A stretch of 64,000 nucleotides of DNA. It comes from Palsa-343 sp036269135. GTDB taxonomy: Bacteria > Acidobacteriota > Terriglobia > Terriglobales > Acidobacteriaceae. The notes under the pieces are model-generated. The model made no database searches and was not told the DNA's origin. It was given only the letters and a program-made list of their open reading frames with translations. The position numbers were made by a program, and so were the translations under genes. Of the stretch, positions 29,750 to 39,514 are shown piece after piece. The stretch is taken from NCBI GenBank assembly GCA_036269135.1, contig DATASQ010000023.1:42558-106557 (forward strand). Direction: 5' to 3'. Numbering within the stretch: position 1 is the stretch's first letter; each line of letters begins with the position of its first letter.

Positions 29750-30826
29750 ATGGCCAACGTTCTCGATCTACGGCGGCGTATCCGCAGCGTGCGCAACACG
29801 CGCCAGATCACCAAAGCCATGAAGATGGTTTCGGCGGCGAAGCTGCGGCGCGCTCAGGAGCGGGCGGTTGCCGCGCGTCCTTACGCGGCGATGTTGGCCA
29901 GCGTGCTGGAGTCGCTGAAGCGCCGGACCGAAATCTACGATCCGGAAACGGGCGAATGCCGGCATCCGCTGCTGCTGACGCGGCCCGAGAAGCGCATTCT
30001 ACTGGTTGTGGTTTCCGGGGATAAGGGGTTCGCGGGCGCGTTCAACAACAATATTTTTAAGGCCGCTGCGAACTTCATTCTCGAGAATGACCGCAAGAAG
30101 ATCGACATCGAGGCAATCGGGCGCAAGGGGCGCGATCTTTTCCGCCGGCGGTACCCGGCTGCTCAGTTCTCTGACCCCCCGGAAGGCTCAAGCCGCCGGG
30201 AGCGCCGGCGGAGCAGCAACATTGAAGTCATCGGCGAACCAACCGGGCTCCTGGAAAAGCTGGATTACGAGCGGATTCGCGAGATGGCCGAAGAGATCAT
30301 CGCGCGCTATACGCATGAAGAGATCGACGCGGCGTACCTGGTTTACAACGAGTTCAAATCGGTGATTCAGCAGCGGGTCGTCGTGGAGCGTGTGCTGCCC
30401 ATCCTGACACTGGGCGAGCAGCAACTGGCGGAGGCGCAGGAGTTCACCGCGGAAGAGCGGGAGAGAGCGGCGGAAGCGGCTCTGTCAGCGGGTGTGAGTC
30501 TCTATCCGCAGGAAGCCGCGGCAGCGCAGAAGCAGATCGAGGACGAAGCGAAGCACTTCGGAACCGCCGAGGTGGACTACATCTACGAGCAGCCGCCGGC
30601 GGAGATTTTTGCGGATGTGCTGCCCCGCTACGTCACCTCGCAGCTGTATCACGCGACCCTGGAATCGGTAGCCGCCGAACATGCCGCGCGTATGACGGCC
30701 ATGGATTCGGCGACCAACAACGCCTCGGACATGATCGATTCGCTGACCCTGACCATGAACCGCGTTCGTCAGGCAGCGATCACCAAGGAAATTATCGAAA
30801 TCGTGAGCGGCGCAGCCGCCATCTAG
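29750..30826 (+). CDS. atpG: ATP synthase F1 subunit gamma, extended
   Basis: Central rotor shaft, 358 aa against about 290 for typical bacteria. N-terminal NVLDLRRRIRSVRNTRQITKAMKMVSAAKL (in pieces) and C-terminal MTAMDSATNNASDMIDSLTL helices are typical. Extra material lies around residues 140-160 (a Ser/Arg-rich PPEGSSRRERRRSS loop) and around 220-275 (Glu/Ala-rich EERERAAEAALSAG onward). These fall in the globular part and could contact epsilon or control rotation. Four bases separate it from atpA. Confidence 0.96.
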   Translation: MANVLDLRRRIRSVRNTRQITKAMKMVSAAKLRRAQERAVAARPYAAMLASVLESLKRRTEIYDPETGECRHPLLLTRPEKRILLVVVSGDKGFAGAFNNNIFKAAANFILENDRKKIDIEAIGRKGRDLFRRRYPAAQFSDPPEGSSRRERRRSSNIEVIGEPTGLLEKLDYERIREMAEEIIARYTHEEIDAAYLVYNEFKSVIQQRVVVERVLPILTLGEQQLAEAQEFTAEERERAAEAALSAGVSLYPQEAAAAQKQIEDEAKHFGTAEVDYIYEQPPAEIFADVLPRYVTSQLYHATLESVAAEHAARMTAMDSATNNASDMIDSLTLTMNRVRQAAITKEIIEIVSGAAAI

Positions 30827-30836
30827 AGCGAGATTT

Positions 30837-32281
<1,445 letters not shown>

Positions 32282-32282
<1 letters not shown>

Positions 32283-32698
32283 TGGCGGATACGCTGAAAG
32301 TCCGGCTGGTGTCGCCTGACCGCATTCTGGTGGATCAGGCCGTCGAGGCGGTCGAGATCCCGGCCAAAACCGGATACCTCGAGGTCCTGCGTGGCCATGC
32401 TCCCCTGCTGGCTGAGATTGGCGCAGGCGAGGTGCGCCTGCACGGCGGCGAAGGCGGCGACCAGCGCTATAGCGTAGCCCGCGGGTTCGTGGAGGTTCTG
32501 CCGGATCGCGTAACCATTCTGGCGGAGTACGCGCAGAAGCCTGAAGAGATTGATACCGGCGCCGCCGAGGCCCAGATGCAGCAGGGCCGGAATCTGTGGA
32601 ACGAAGCCGGAGACGACGCGCGCAAGTACGCCCTCGCCAACGAGGTGATGGGCGAGGCGGAGGCCAGGCTGGAAAGTGCGGGGGCCGGGAAACCGTAG
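32282..32698 (+). CDS. atpC: ATP synthase F1 subunit epsilon
   Basis: 138-aa rotor subunit with the beta-sandwich start LKVRLVSPDRILVDQAVEAVEIP and PGEIGVL-equivalent GYLEVLRGHAPLLAEI, then a helical C-terminal pair that can inhibit hydrolysis. Overlaps atpD by one base. It closes the cluster; genes for F0 a and c are not here and must be at another locus. Confidence 0.94.
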
Positions 32699-32723
32699 CC
32701 CCCCGGCGCCCCGCATTTTCGCA

Positions 32724-33053
32724 TTACTTCTTCGTCGCCGGCTTGTATCCGCAGCCGGCCGCCTTCTGCATCACTTCCATTCCTTCTTCCGTGGTCATCA
32801 GCGGCGTTGTGTGCACGTCGGCGCACGCGCCGCCCGCTCCCAAAGCCATGGAAAAGGCTGCGGCGCTGACGTTATTCGGCATCTCCACGATCCCCACCAC
32901 GTCATACTTTCCAAACGACAGGTAAAAGCGATCGATTTTGCCACCGAGTTTCTCGATCGGTTTACGGACGGCGTCGATCCGATCCTGTGGATGCTCCATG
33001 AGCGCCGCAAGAGCCGCGGACGTGTACGACAGCTGCAACAGATAGCTGGGCAT
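32724..33053 (-). CDS. GYD-domain protein
   Basis: 109-residue soluble protein of the GYD family, a dimeric alpha/beta barrel fold. MPSYLLQLSYTSAALAALM opens the domain, and GKYDVVGIVEMPNNVSAAAFSMALGAGG (in two parts) contains the GYD-equivalent GKYD. AAGGAGA precedes ATG 33053. The biochemical role of the family is not established. It converges on atpC with only 25 bases between. Confidence 0.85.
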   Translation of the reverse strand: MPSYLLQLSYTSAALAALMEHPQDRIDAVRKPIEKLGGKIDRFYLSFGKYDVVGIVEMPNNVSAAAFSMALGAGGACADVHTTPLMTTEEGMEVMQKAAGCGYKPATKK

Positions 33054-33151
33054 AGCTTTTCTCCTTGTTGATTTCGAGAGCGCAATTTCGGTCTGTTGGG
33101 AGAGGCGCAAAGTATATCGGGAAAGCACCGCGGGAGGCGAATCGCCGCAAC

Positions 33152-33991
33152 TCAGACCGCCGCCGGCTGGGCGCTCTTCGGATCGCTCGGGACCTCTTCT
33201 GAAATCACCAGAAAACTTTGCAGATTGGCCGTTCCGAACGAAGTGAAGAAAGCTACGTCCGCTGCGTCGCGTCCCGTGGCCATCAGGACCCGCCCGATAC
33301 GCGGAATATTGTGCCGGGCGTCAAAGGTCCACCATCGATTTTCCAGATAGACCTCGAACCAGGCGCTGAAATCCATCGGGGAGGGCGCCGGCGGAATGCC
33401 GATGTCGCCCAGATAGCCGGCGGCATAGCGGGCGGGAATCCCCATGGCCCGGCAAAAGGTAATGGCCAGGTGCTGGAAGTCGCGGCACACGCCGGTTCGT
33501 TCGGTGAATACATCCAGGGCGGTCTTGGTGGGCCGCGCCCAGGAATAGCCGAAGGTGACTTTCTCATGGACCCAGTCGCAGATTTTCTGGACGCGCTGCC
33601 AGCCTGCCGCCGTTGGTCCGAAAAGGTCGAAGGCGGCGGCGGCGAGCGCATCCACCTCGCAATAGCGGCTGCCGAGGAGGAAGCGCAGGGTCTCGGCGGG
33701 GAGTTCAGCGACCGGGTGGGCGGCGGCGTTGCCATTGACCGCATCCGGCTCCCCGGAGTCCTCAAAGAGGAAGCTGTTCCTGAGGCGGAGCGGACCGGGC
33801 CTGCCCTGGAAGCGCGAACACAGGTTGCCGAACGAGTCGATGTACTCCTCCACGGCGGTTTCCGGCTCCACGCTGACGAGGTCGGGTTCGCGCAAACCCG
33901 CTATGCGGGAAGGATGGACGCGGAGCTGAGCCACGCAGGCGGCCGCCTCCGGCAGATCGAAATGGATGTCATAGCCCAAATGCAGGAGCAT
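33152..33991 (-). CDS. Transglutaminase-like family protein
   Basis: 279-residue cytoplasmic protein: N-terminal beta domain typical of bacterial transglutaminase-like proteins (about residues 1-90) and a papain-like core. The cysteine is Cys169 in RTGVCRDFQH and the Asp is Asp224 in WWTFDARHN. At the expected His position the sequence is DFSAWFEV with Ser209, so the triad seems incomplete. The gene diverges from an Anbu peptidase gene over 130 bases, a known association of the two families. ATG 33991 follows a weak purine stretch; longer starts would run into the Anbu gene. Confidence 0.85.
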   Translation of the reverse strand: MLLHLGYDIHFDLPEAAACVAQLRVHPSRIAGLREPDLVSVEPETAVEEYIDSFGNLCSRFQGRPGPLRLRNSFLFEDSGEPDAVNGNAAAHPVAELPAETLRFLLGSRYCEVDALAAAAFDLFGPTAAGWQRVQKICDWVHEKVTFGYSWARPTKTALDVFTERTGVCRDFQHLAITFCRAMGIPARYAAGYLGDIGIPPAPSPMDFSAWFEVYLENRWWTFDARHNIPRIGRVLMATGRDAADVAFFTSFGTANLQSFLVISEEVPSDPKSAQPAAV

Positions 33992-34121
33992 CGTGCCTCC
34001 ACGGTAGTTCTTGGATGTGATCCCCCGGAGCGATGTTGTGAGATACCTTTGGAGACCCCGGGAAAAGCTGTCACAATGGCGGTACCAGCTTGCAATCCGC
34101 TCCGGAGACGCACCGCCTGCA

Positions 34122-34895
34122 ATGACGTACTGTCTTGGCATCATGACACGAGAAGGTCTGGTGATGGCCTCGGATTCGCGCACGAACGCCGGATTCGACG
34201 ATCTGAACATCGCACGCAAGATGCATACGTTTTGCCAGCCGGGCGAGCGCGCGTTTGTCGTCCTCTGCAGCGGCAGCCTGTCGCTCAGTCAGTCGGTGAT
34301 CAATCGGGTCCGGGCGGGGTTCGACGCGGGTACAGGACTGGCGCAGGCCGGTTCAATCTACGAGGCGGCGCGTGAGCTGGGGGAGTGCATTCGGCAGGTG
34401 GCTGAGCTGGACCGGGCGGCGCTGGAGCGGGATAACTACTCCTTCAATGTTCATCTGCTGCTGGGAGGGCAGGTGCGGGGCGAGGAGCCCGGCCTCTACA
34501 TGATCTATCCCCAGGGCAACCCCATCAGCGCGACCGAAGAATCCCCCTTCCTGCAGCTCGGCGAATATAAATACGGGCGCCCGTTGCTGGACCGCGGCAT
34601 CGTCTTCCGCTCCACCAGCCTGATGGTGGCGGCCAAATACGCGCTGCTCTCCTTCGACGCCACCATGCGCTCGAACGGAGCCATCGGACCCCCGATCGAG
34701 CTGCTCCTCTACCGCCGAGACAGCCTGCAGCTGGATTGCTATCGGAAGTTCACGAGAGATGATTCCGAATTACAGGTCATCCATGCGCGCTGGGAGCAGT
34801 CGCTGCGGCGAGCGGTCGAAGATCTGCCTGATTTGCACTTCGCCAGCGCCCCTGCCGACGCCAGGGCGCAGAGCCTGCTGATCGAATCAACCTGA
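34122..34895 (+). CDS. Anbu-type proteasome-like peptidase
   Basis: 257-residue bacterial relative of the 20S proteasome beta subunit. The protein begins MTYCLGIMTREGLVMASDSRTNAG, quoted in part as TYCLGIMTREGLVMASDSRT, so removal of Met would expose Thr2 as the N-terminal nucleophile. Other conserved parts are GERAFVVLCSGSLSLSQSV and PLLDRGIVFRSTSLMVAAK. Anbu forms helical or dodecameric assemblies; its substrates are unsettled. Usually it is grouped with transglutaminase-like, alpha-E and ATP-grasp genes; only the transglutaminase-like one is here. ATG 34122 is chosen because it puts Thr at position 2. Confidence 0.88.
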   Translation: MTYCLGIMTREGLVMASDSRTNAGFDDLNIARKMHTFCQPGERAFVVLCSGSLSLSQSVINRVRAGFDAGTGLAQAGSIYEAARELGECIRQVAELDRAALERDNYSFNVHLLLGGQVRGEEPGLYMIYPQGNPISATEESPFLQLGEYKYGRPLLDRGIVFRSTSLMVAAKYALLSFDATMRSNGAIGPPIELLLYRRDSLQLDCYRKFTRDDSELQVIHARWEQSLRRAVEDLPDLHFASAPADARAQSLLIEST

Positions 34896-34916
34896 ACCGT
34901 CTAACCCTGTCCGGTA

Positions 34917-36995
34917 CTATTCGCCAAAGCCCTTCCTGATGAACGTCACGATTCGCTGGCGGCCGTCGAACCCATGCCAGGGTTCCGGGCTGGGCATGCC
35001 GAAGATTCCGCCCGCCAGCGGCCCGTGGTCTTCGCGAGGGTATTCGACGAACTCGACAGGGACCCCCATCTGCCGCAGCGCCCGATACATTTCCTCGCTT
35101 TGCCCCAGCGGATCGGTCTTGTCGCTTTCCCCCTGCAGCAGCAGGAACGGCGTCTTCGCCTTCGCCGCATCGGCCAGGGGGCTCTGCCGCCATGCGGATT
35201 CGGGATGCTCCCAGGGATGTCCGCCGTAGAACCAGCGATCGTACCAGGAACCATCTTCCGTGCCGTATTCGCTCTCCTGGTCGATGACCGGCGCGCCTGC
35301 GACGATGGCCTTGAAGCGATCGGTGCGGCCCTCCACGAACCCCGCCATCTCGCCGCCATAGCTGTAGCCGATGAGCGCGAGCTTGTCGGGATCGACAGGA
35401 TACTTCGCGATCACTGTATCGACGCCGGCCATGATGTCGCGATAATCGCCGCCCCCCATGTCGTTTCGGTTGGCCGCCGCAAAAGCCGCGCCGCGCCCCG
35501 TGCTGCCCCGCGGATTGGGCCGCAGCACCGCCCATCCCTGGCCGATCAGAAACTGCGTGATGGGAATCCACGAGTCTTCCCACGCGCCCGTCGGCCCGCC
35601 GTGCACGTCGACGATCAGCGGCACCTTGTGGTGCTCCGCCTGGGGCGGAAGATAGAGCAGCCCCTCGATGGTGAGGTTGTCGTCCTTCCAGCTCACCAGC
35701 TGCGAATGCACGGGCGTCCATGCGGTCGGGACTAAATCGGGCGTCTTCAATAGGGTCGGCTCCTGACCAGGCTTGCCCGCGTAAAACAAGGCCGGCGGCC
35801 GGTCGCTCGAAGCGCCGATCCACACCCATCCCGTCCGCCGCGCATTGGTGTTCAGTTGCGTCACAGTGCCGGTGTCAAAATGCAGCAGTTCGTGGCGGCC
35901 TCCCACGAAGCGCGCGATGGTGGTGTGCGTACCGGTCTCCACAGCTTCGAGAACCGCATCCCCGACAACGATCGGCGTGCCGCGGCCCACGCTGCCGTCG
36001 AAGCCATCGCTCAGGTCGCGAACGGCGCCGTCGGCCAGGGTCAGCGCATACAGATCGCTGTAGCCGGGTGGAGCGTCCGCCTTTGCCTGTGCGAGGAAGT
36101 AAACCTGGTGCTCGTCAGGGGACCAGCTTGCCGACCCAATTGTTTTAGGAGCGCTGGTGATCTGCTTCGGGTGATCCGGATCGGAAGCCGTGAGAATCCA
36201 GGCGGTGGCTCCCGGAGAGATGTCGCCTTCGTCGTGCATGGGCTCGCAGAGGGCAAGCAGGCGATCGCTTTGCTCTGCCCAGGCGACCCGCTCCACGTTG
36301 GGGAGAACGGCGGTCTTCGTCAATTTCCCCGTCTGCGCGTCGAGCAGGTAGAGACGGGTTCCGTGCTGGCTCTGGTCCACGTTCACAGCATCGGCCTTCT
36401 CGTCGTGTTCTTTCTTCTCGCCGGGTGTTTCAGGATCGCGGATGAGGATGGCGATGGTTTTTCCATCCGGGGCGACGAAGTAGCGCGCGATATCGGCTTC
36501 CACCGGCTCAGATTTCGTGCTGTCGTTGTCGCCGTGGTCGTTCTTCGCCGGGGGAATGGCGCCGGACTCTTTCGATTCATCGACGGGAGGCACGATTTTC
36601 ACGTCGAAGGCATGCGCCTCGCCGCCGTTCATGGGCAGCCGATACAGCTCCGTGTGCTCGCCACGATGGGCAAGAAACAGGATGCTCTCGCCGTCGGGCA
36701 TCCACGCGCCGGCCGACTCGCCGCGCTTTTCGCTCGCAGGAGAATACGTAAGCTGCCGGGCCGTATCGTCCTTGACATCGATGAGCCACAAATGGCTCTT
36801 GCCCCCATCGGCGGTCGCATCGCTCACCTGCAGCAGCACCCGCTGGCCATCGGGCGAGAGCTTCGGTTCAGCGATGGAGCGCACATGCCGCAGGTCTTCA
36901 TTGGAAGGGAAGTGGTTTTCATCGGCTGCGTGGGCCACAGGCACGACGGCGAGGCAGGCTGCGCTCAGCAGCGCAGAGACGAGCAGTTTCCGCAT
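34917..36995 (-). CDS. Secreted S9-family peptidase (prolyl oligopeptidase type)
   Basis: 692 aa with a Sec signal peptide (KLLVSALLSAACLAVVPVAHA). Residues ~30-420 form a beta-propeller with WD40-like PD40 elements, followed by an alpha/beta hydrolase domain. The triad is visible: Ser in GYSYGGEMAG, Asp in GESDKTDPLG and His in YPREDHGPLAG. Such enzymes are dipeptidyl or acylaminoacyl peptidases that trim exported peptides. It converges on the Anbu gene with 21 bases between and diverges from the HAD phosphatase. Confidence 0.92.
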   Translation of the reverse strand: MRKLLVSALLSAACLAVVPVAHAADENHFPSNEDLRHVRSIAEPKLSPDGQRVLLQVSDATADGGKSHLWLIDVKDDTARQLTYSPASEKRGESAGAWMPDGESILFLAHRGEHTELYRLPMNGGEAHAFDVKIVPPVDESKESGAIPPAKNDHGDNDSTKSEPVEADIARYFVAPDGKTIAILIRDPETPGEKKEHDEKADAVNVDQSQHGTRLYLLDAQTGKLTKTAVLPNVERVAWAEQSDRLLALCEPMHDEGDISPGATAWILTASDPDHPKQITSAPKTIGSASWSPDEHQVYFLAQAKADAPPGYSDLYALTLADGAVRDLSDGFDGSVGRGTPIVVGDAVLEAVETGTHTTIARFVGGRHELLHFDTGTVTQLNTNARRTGWVWIGASSDRPPALFYAGKPGQEPTLLKTPDLVPTAWTPVHSQLVSWKDDNLTIEGLLYLPPQAEHHKVPLIVDVHGGPTGAWEDSWIPITQFLIGQGWAVLRPNPRGSTGRGAAFAAANRNDMGGGDYRDIMAGVDTVIAKYPVDPDKLALIGYSYGGEMAGFVEGRTDRFKAIVAGAPVIDQESEYGTEDGSWYDRWFYGGHPWEHPESAWRQSPLADAAKAKTPFLLLQGESDKTDPLGQSEEMYRALRQMGVPVEFVEYPREDHGPLAGGIFGMPSPEPWHGFDGRQRIVTFIRKGFGE

Positions 36996-37080
36996 GGAGA
37001 GAGCATACCTGAGGCCTGTTCAGAGTCTTGTGCGGGCGCGCTCATCGCGCCCTCCGGCGGTCGCCCCGTACACTGGAACC

Positions 37081-37806
37081 ATGCTGCATCTGCACAATCC
37101 CATCCCCGCCGGCAGAATTCGCCTGATTGTTTTCGATTTGGACGGGACGCTGATCGATTCGCGGCTCGATCTGACCAACTCGATCAACGCGATGCTGACT
37201 GAGTTTGGCCGCCCTCCCCTTCCTGAAGCACTCATCGCCACCTACATCGGCGACGGGGCCGGCATGCTGGTCCGCCGGGCGCTCGGGGATCCGGACGATG
37301 AGACCCTGGTGGAAAATGCGCTGCAGCATTTTCTGGCGCATTATCGCGAGCACAAACTCGACCACACTTACGTTTACCCTGGCGTTTTCGAATCCCTGGA
37401 AGCCATGCGCGTGACGGCCGAGGGTTCGCCGCGCAGAATGGCCGTGCTGACGAACAAGCCGATCGGGCCCTCCGTGGCGATCTGTGACGCCCTGGGACTG
37501 AGCCCGTATATGTTTCGCATCTACGGCGGGAACAGTTTCGCGACAAAGAAGCCCGATCCCGAAGGATTGGATACGCTCATCCGGGAGGCGGAGGTCTCCC
37601 CCCAGGAAACGCTCATGGTGGGCGATTCCAGCGTGGATATCCTTACCGCGCGACGCGCCGGCGCGTGGGCCATCGGCTGCCGGTTCGGCTTGTCCTCGCA
37701 TACCGTCGACGATATTCCTTCAGACTGTCTCGTCGATGCTGCCTCGGAATGGGCGGAAGCGCTGGCGATTGAGATCGGGACGGGTTCCCGGGAACTGCGC
37801 GCGTAG
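37081..37806 (+). CDS. gph: HAD phosphatase, phosphoglycolate-phosphatase-like
   Basis: 241-residue haloacid-dehalogenase enzyme. Motif I is VFDLDGTLIDSR, motif II is AVLTNKP, motif III Lys in ATKKPDPEGL and motif IV MVGDSSVDILTARRAG; the helical cap lies between motifs I and II. Sequence around these motifs resembles Gph, which clears 2-phosphoglycolate from DNA repair and photorespiration, but HAD specificity cannot be proved from motifs. Starts 85 bases from the divergent S9 peptidase. Confidence 0.85.
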   Translation: MLHLHNPIPAGRIRLIVFDLDGTLIDSRLDLTNSINAMLTEFGRPPLPEALIATYIGDGAGMLVRRALGDPDDETLVENALQHFLAHYREHKLDHTYVYPGVFESLEAMRVTAEGSPRRMAVLTNKPIGPSVAICDALGLSPYMFRIYGGNSFATKKPDPEGLDTLIREAEVSPQETLMVGDSSVDILTARRAGAWAIGCRFGLSSHTVDDIPSDCLVDAASEWAEALAIEIGTGSRELRA

Positions 37807-37950
37807 TCTCCTGGCGAAAAGTTGCCCGGCAACTGGTTCATTTTCAGCGGAGTCCCTGCAATTTCATGCCGGTTCCTCCCGTTTTCCGTGCGGGCTGCCG
37901 CATCCCACCAGAGGAAAGGCTGCATCATCCCACGAAGACGTCAGGAGCGA

Positions 37951-38304
37951 ATGATGAAAAAGACAAAACTGGTCATTGCTTTGATCGCAGGTCTGGCTTT
38001 TACCGGCGGCACAACATTCATGGCCCGCGCCCAGGAGGGTCCCCCGCCGCCCGGAGCCTGGGAGCCGATGGAGCCGCCGGGCACCTGGTCCTCCGCCTGG
38101 CACAGCGGATTCAAGGACGGGATAACGGCCGCGCGGCACGACATCGATGCCCATCGGCCACCCGATCCTCGCCGGCACGACGACTTCCGTCATCCCGATC
38201 GGCCCAGGGACCAGCGGCCCGATTTTCGGGATGGCTTCCGCCGTGGATACCAGATGGAATATGACCACTTCCGGCGCCACCATGATCACGACGACCATCC
38301 CTAA
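37951..38304 (+). CDS. Small secreted His/Asp/Arg-rich protein
   Basis: 117 residues with a clear signal peptide (KTKLVIALIAGLAFTGGTTFMARA) listed in parts KTKLVIALIAGL and AFTGGTTFMARA. The mature part holds two related segments, WHSGFKDGITAARHDI and FRDGFRRGYQMEYDHF, joined by a His/Pro/Arg/Asp-rich linker, and ends in HHDHDDHP. This suggests metal binding or an unstructured periplasmic role. AGGAG precedes the tandem ATGs. A strong terminator follows 24 bases later, so it is a single-gene transcription unit or the end of one with gph. Confidence 0.7.
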   Translation: MMKKTKLVIALIAGLAFTGGTTFMARAQEGPPPPGAWEPMEPPGTWSSAWHSGFKDGITAARHDIDAHRPPDPRRHDDFRHPDRPRDQRPDFRDGFRRGYQMEYDHFRRHHDHDDHP

Positions 38305-38327
38305 TTGAGCGCTGTCGGGAAGCCTGT

Positions 38328-38360
38328 GAAAGGAGCCGGTCCGCCGGCTCCTTTCGTTTT
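38328..38360 (+). terminator. Strong Rho-independent terminator
   Basis: Perfect 12-bp stem GAAAGGAGCCGG (38328-38339) with CCGGCTCCTTTC (38344-38355), loop TCCG, then GTTTT. It follows the secreted His/Asp-rich protein gene. Confidence 0.88.
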
Positions 38361-38510
38361 GGTGCTTCGGAAGAGACGATTCGGGCAGACTCGGCTGCCA
38401 GGCCGGCCAGCAGGTTTGTGACGGCGGTCACCGTCGGATGAGGGACCGTTCCTTCAGAGTGACAACAGGATGGCCCCCGCAGGGCGCTGTCTGTTGCACG
38501 AGGAGTAACC

Positions 38511-38702
38511 GTGTCCCGCGAGAATTTTCTGCATCTGGTACCCCGAGCCGACAGCCTGCCGAAGAAGCTGGATTCGTCCCGATGGCAGGCAACTTTTCAG
38601 ATCCTGACAGTAATCGGCATGATTCTGGTGCTGATCTCCCTGCTGCTGTTGCTGCAGGGGATGGGCGCCGGAGAGGCCCCGCCGGCAATCCTGCAGCTGT
38701 AG
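38511..38702 (+). CDS. Small single-span membrane protein (63 aa)
   Basis: GTG start with GAGGAG 7 bases upstream. A polar N-terminus (SRENFLHLVPRADSLPKKLD) precedes one membrane helix (QILTVIGMILVLISLLLLLQ) and a short tail. The good ribosome binding site and clean hydropathy support a real gene. No family recognised. It lies between a terminator and a convergent esterase gene. Confidence 0.6.
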   Translation: MSRENFLHLVPRADSLPKKLDSSRWQATFQILTVIGMILVLISLLLLLQGMGAGEAPPAILQL

Positions 38703-38753
38703 CCTCTCGGCCTGCTCGCGCGGCGCTCGGTCCGCGCTCGCCCGGCGCTGGCC

Positions 38754-39464
38754 TTACAGATACTCGTTCATCATCCTGGCCCACGTAGGCCAGTCGTGAC
38801 TATTCCATGAGTCCCAGATATACAGCTGGTGGGGAATGCCTTTTTCCCCCATGATGCGCGCGAGATTCTGGCTCTGGCCGAGGCAGTGGTCGTCCCATCC
38901 GGAGGCGAGGATGTACGTGTTACGCCGATAGCGCTCGTAATACCAGGGGTCGCTGAGATTGGCAAGGAAGTGCGGCGGCGTGTGAAAGTACACATCCGGA
39001 TCGTAATAGCCATGAAGGAAACCGCTGACGTCGAAGGCGCCGCTCATGGAGAGGAACCCCGTGAAGCGGTCGGGATGGCGGAGGGCGATATTGACGGCGT
39101 GATAGCCGCCGAAACTGCATCCCAGGGAGATGAGGTGCGGGTTGCCGTTCCTCTGGCGTAGAAGCGGCAGCACCTCGTCCAGGACGTAGCTTTCGTATTG
39201 CATGTGCCGCGCGATCCGCCAGCGCGGGGGAACGCCCCGGTTGTACCAGCTCTCGGCATCCACGGAATCGAGGCAGAAAAGCTGGATCTGGCCGGCGTCC
39301 AGCTTGTGCGCGACGGCCCCGATCAGGCCGCGGTCCTCGAATTCGTAAAAGCGGCCCTGCGAGGAAGGGAAGACGACGACGGGCAGGCCGGCGTGGCCGA
39401 AGAGAAGAAGTTCCATGTCGCGCCCGAGGCGCGAAGAATGCCACTTGTGATATTCGCGGTTCAT
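38754..39464 (-). CDS. Esterase-family alpha/beta hydrolase
   Basis: 236-residue cytoplasmic protein of the esterase D/PF00756-like group. The nucleophile elbow is LGCSFGGYHA, preceded by the LPVVVFPSSQGRFYEFED strand region; the catalytic His is probably in WNSHDW near the C-terminus. The substrate is unknown. It is divergent from a second PF00756-type hydrolase 47 bases away, with palindromes in between. Confidence 0.85.
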   Translation of the reverse strand: MNREYHKWHSSRLGRDMELLLFGHAGLPVVVFPSSQGRFYEFEDRGLIGAVAHKLDAGQIQLFCLDSVDAESWYNRGVPPRWRIARHMQYESYVLDEVLPLLRQRNGNPHLISLGCSFGGYHAVNIALRHPDRFTGFLSMSGAFDVSGFLHGYYDPDVYFHTPPHFLANLSDPWYYERYRRNTYILASGWDDHCLGQSQNLARIMGEKGIPHQLYIWDSWNSHDWPTWARMMNEYL

Positions 39465-39482
39465 ATCGGTGATTTGCGAAAG

Positions 39483-39514
39483 TTACGGTATCGTAAAACA
39501 TCGGTGAACCGATG
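39483..39514. promoter_or_regulatory. Palindromes between two divergent hydrolase genes
   Basis: TTACGgtatCGTAA (39483-39496) and CATCGGTgaACCGATG (39499-39514) are both perfect in their arms; the second overlaps the ATG of the plus-strand hydrolase. The octamer ATCGGTGA also occurs at 39465 and 39500. The placement in a 47-base divergent promoter region suggests an operator for a dimeric regulator, which is not identified. Confidence 0.4.
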
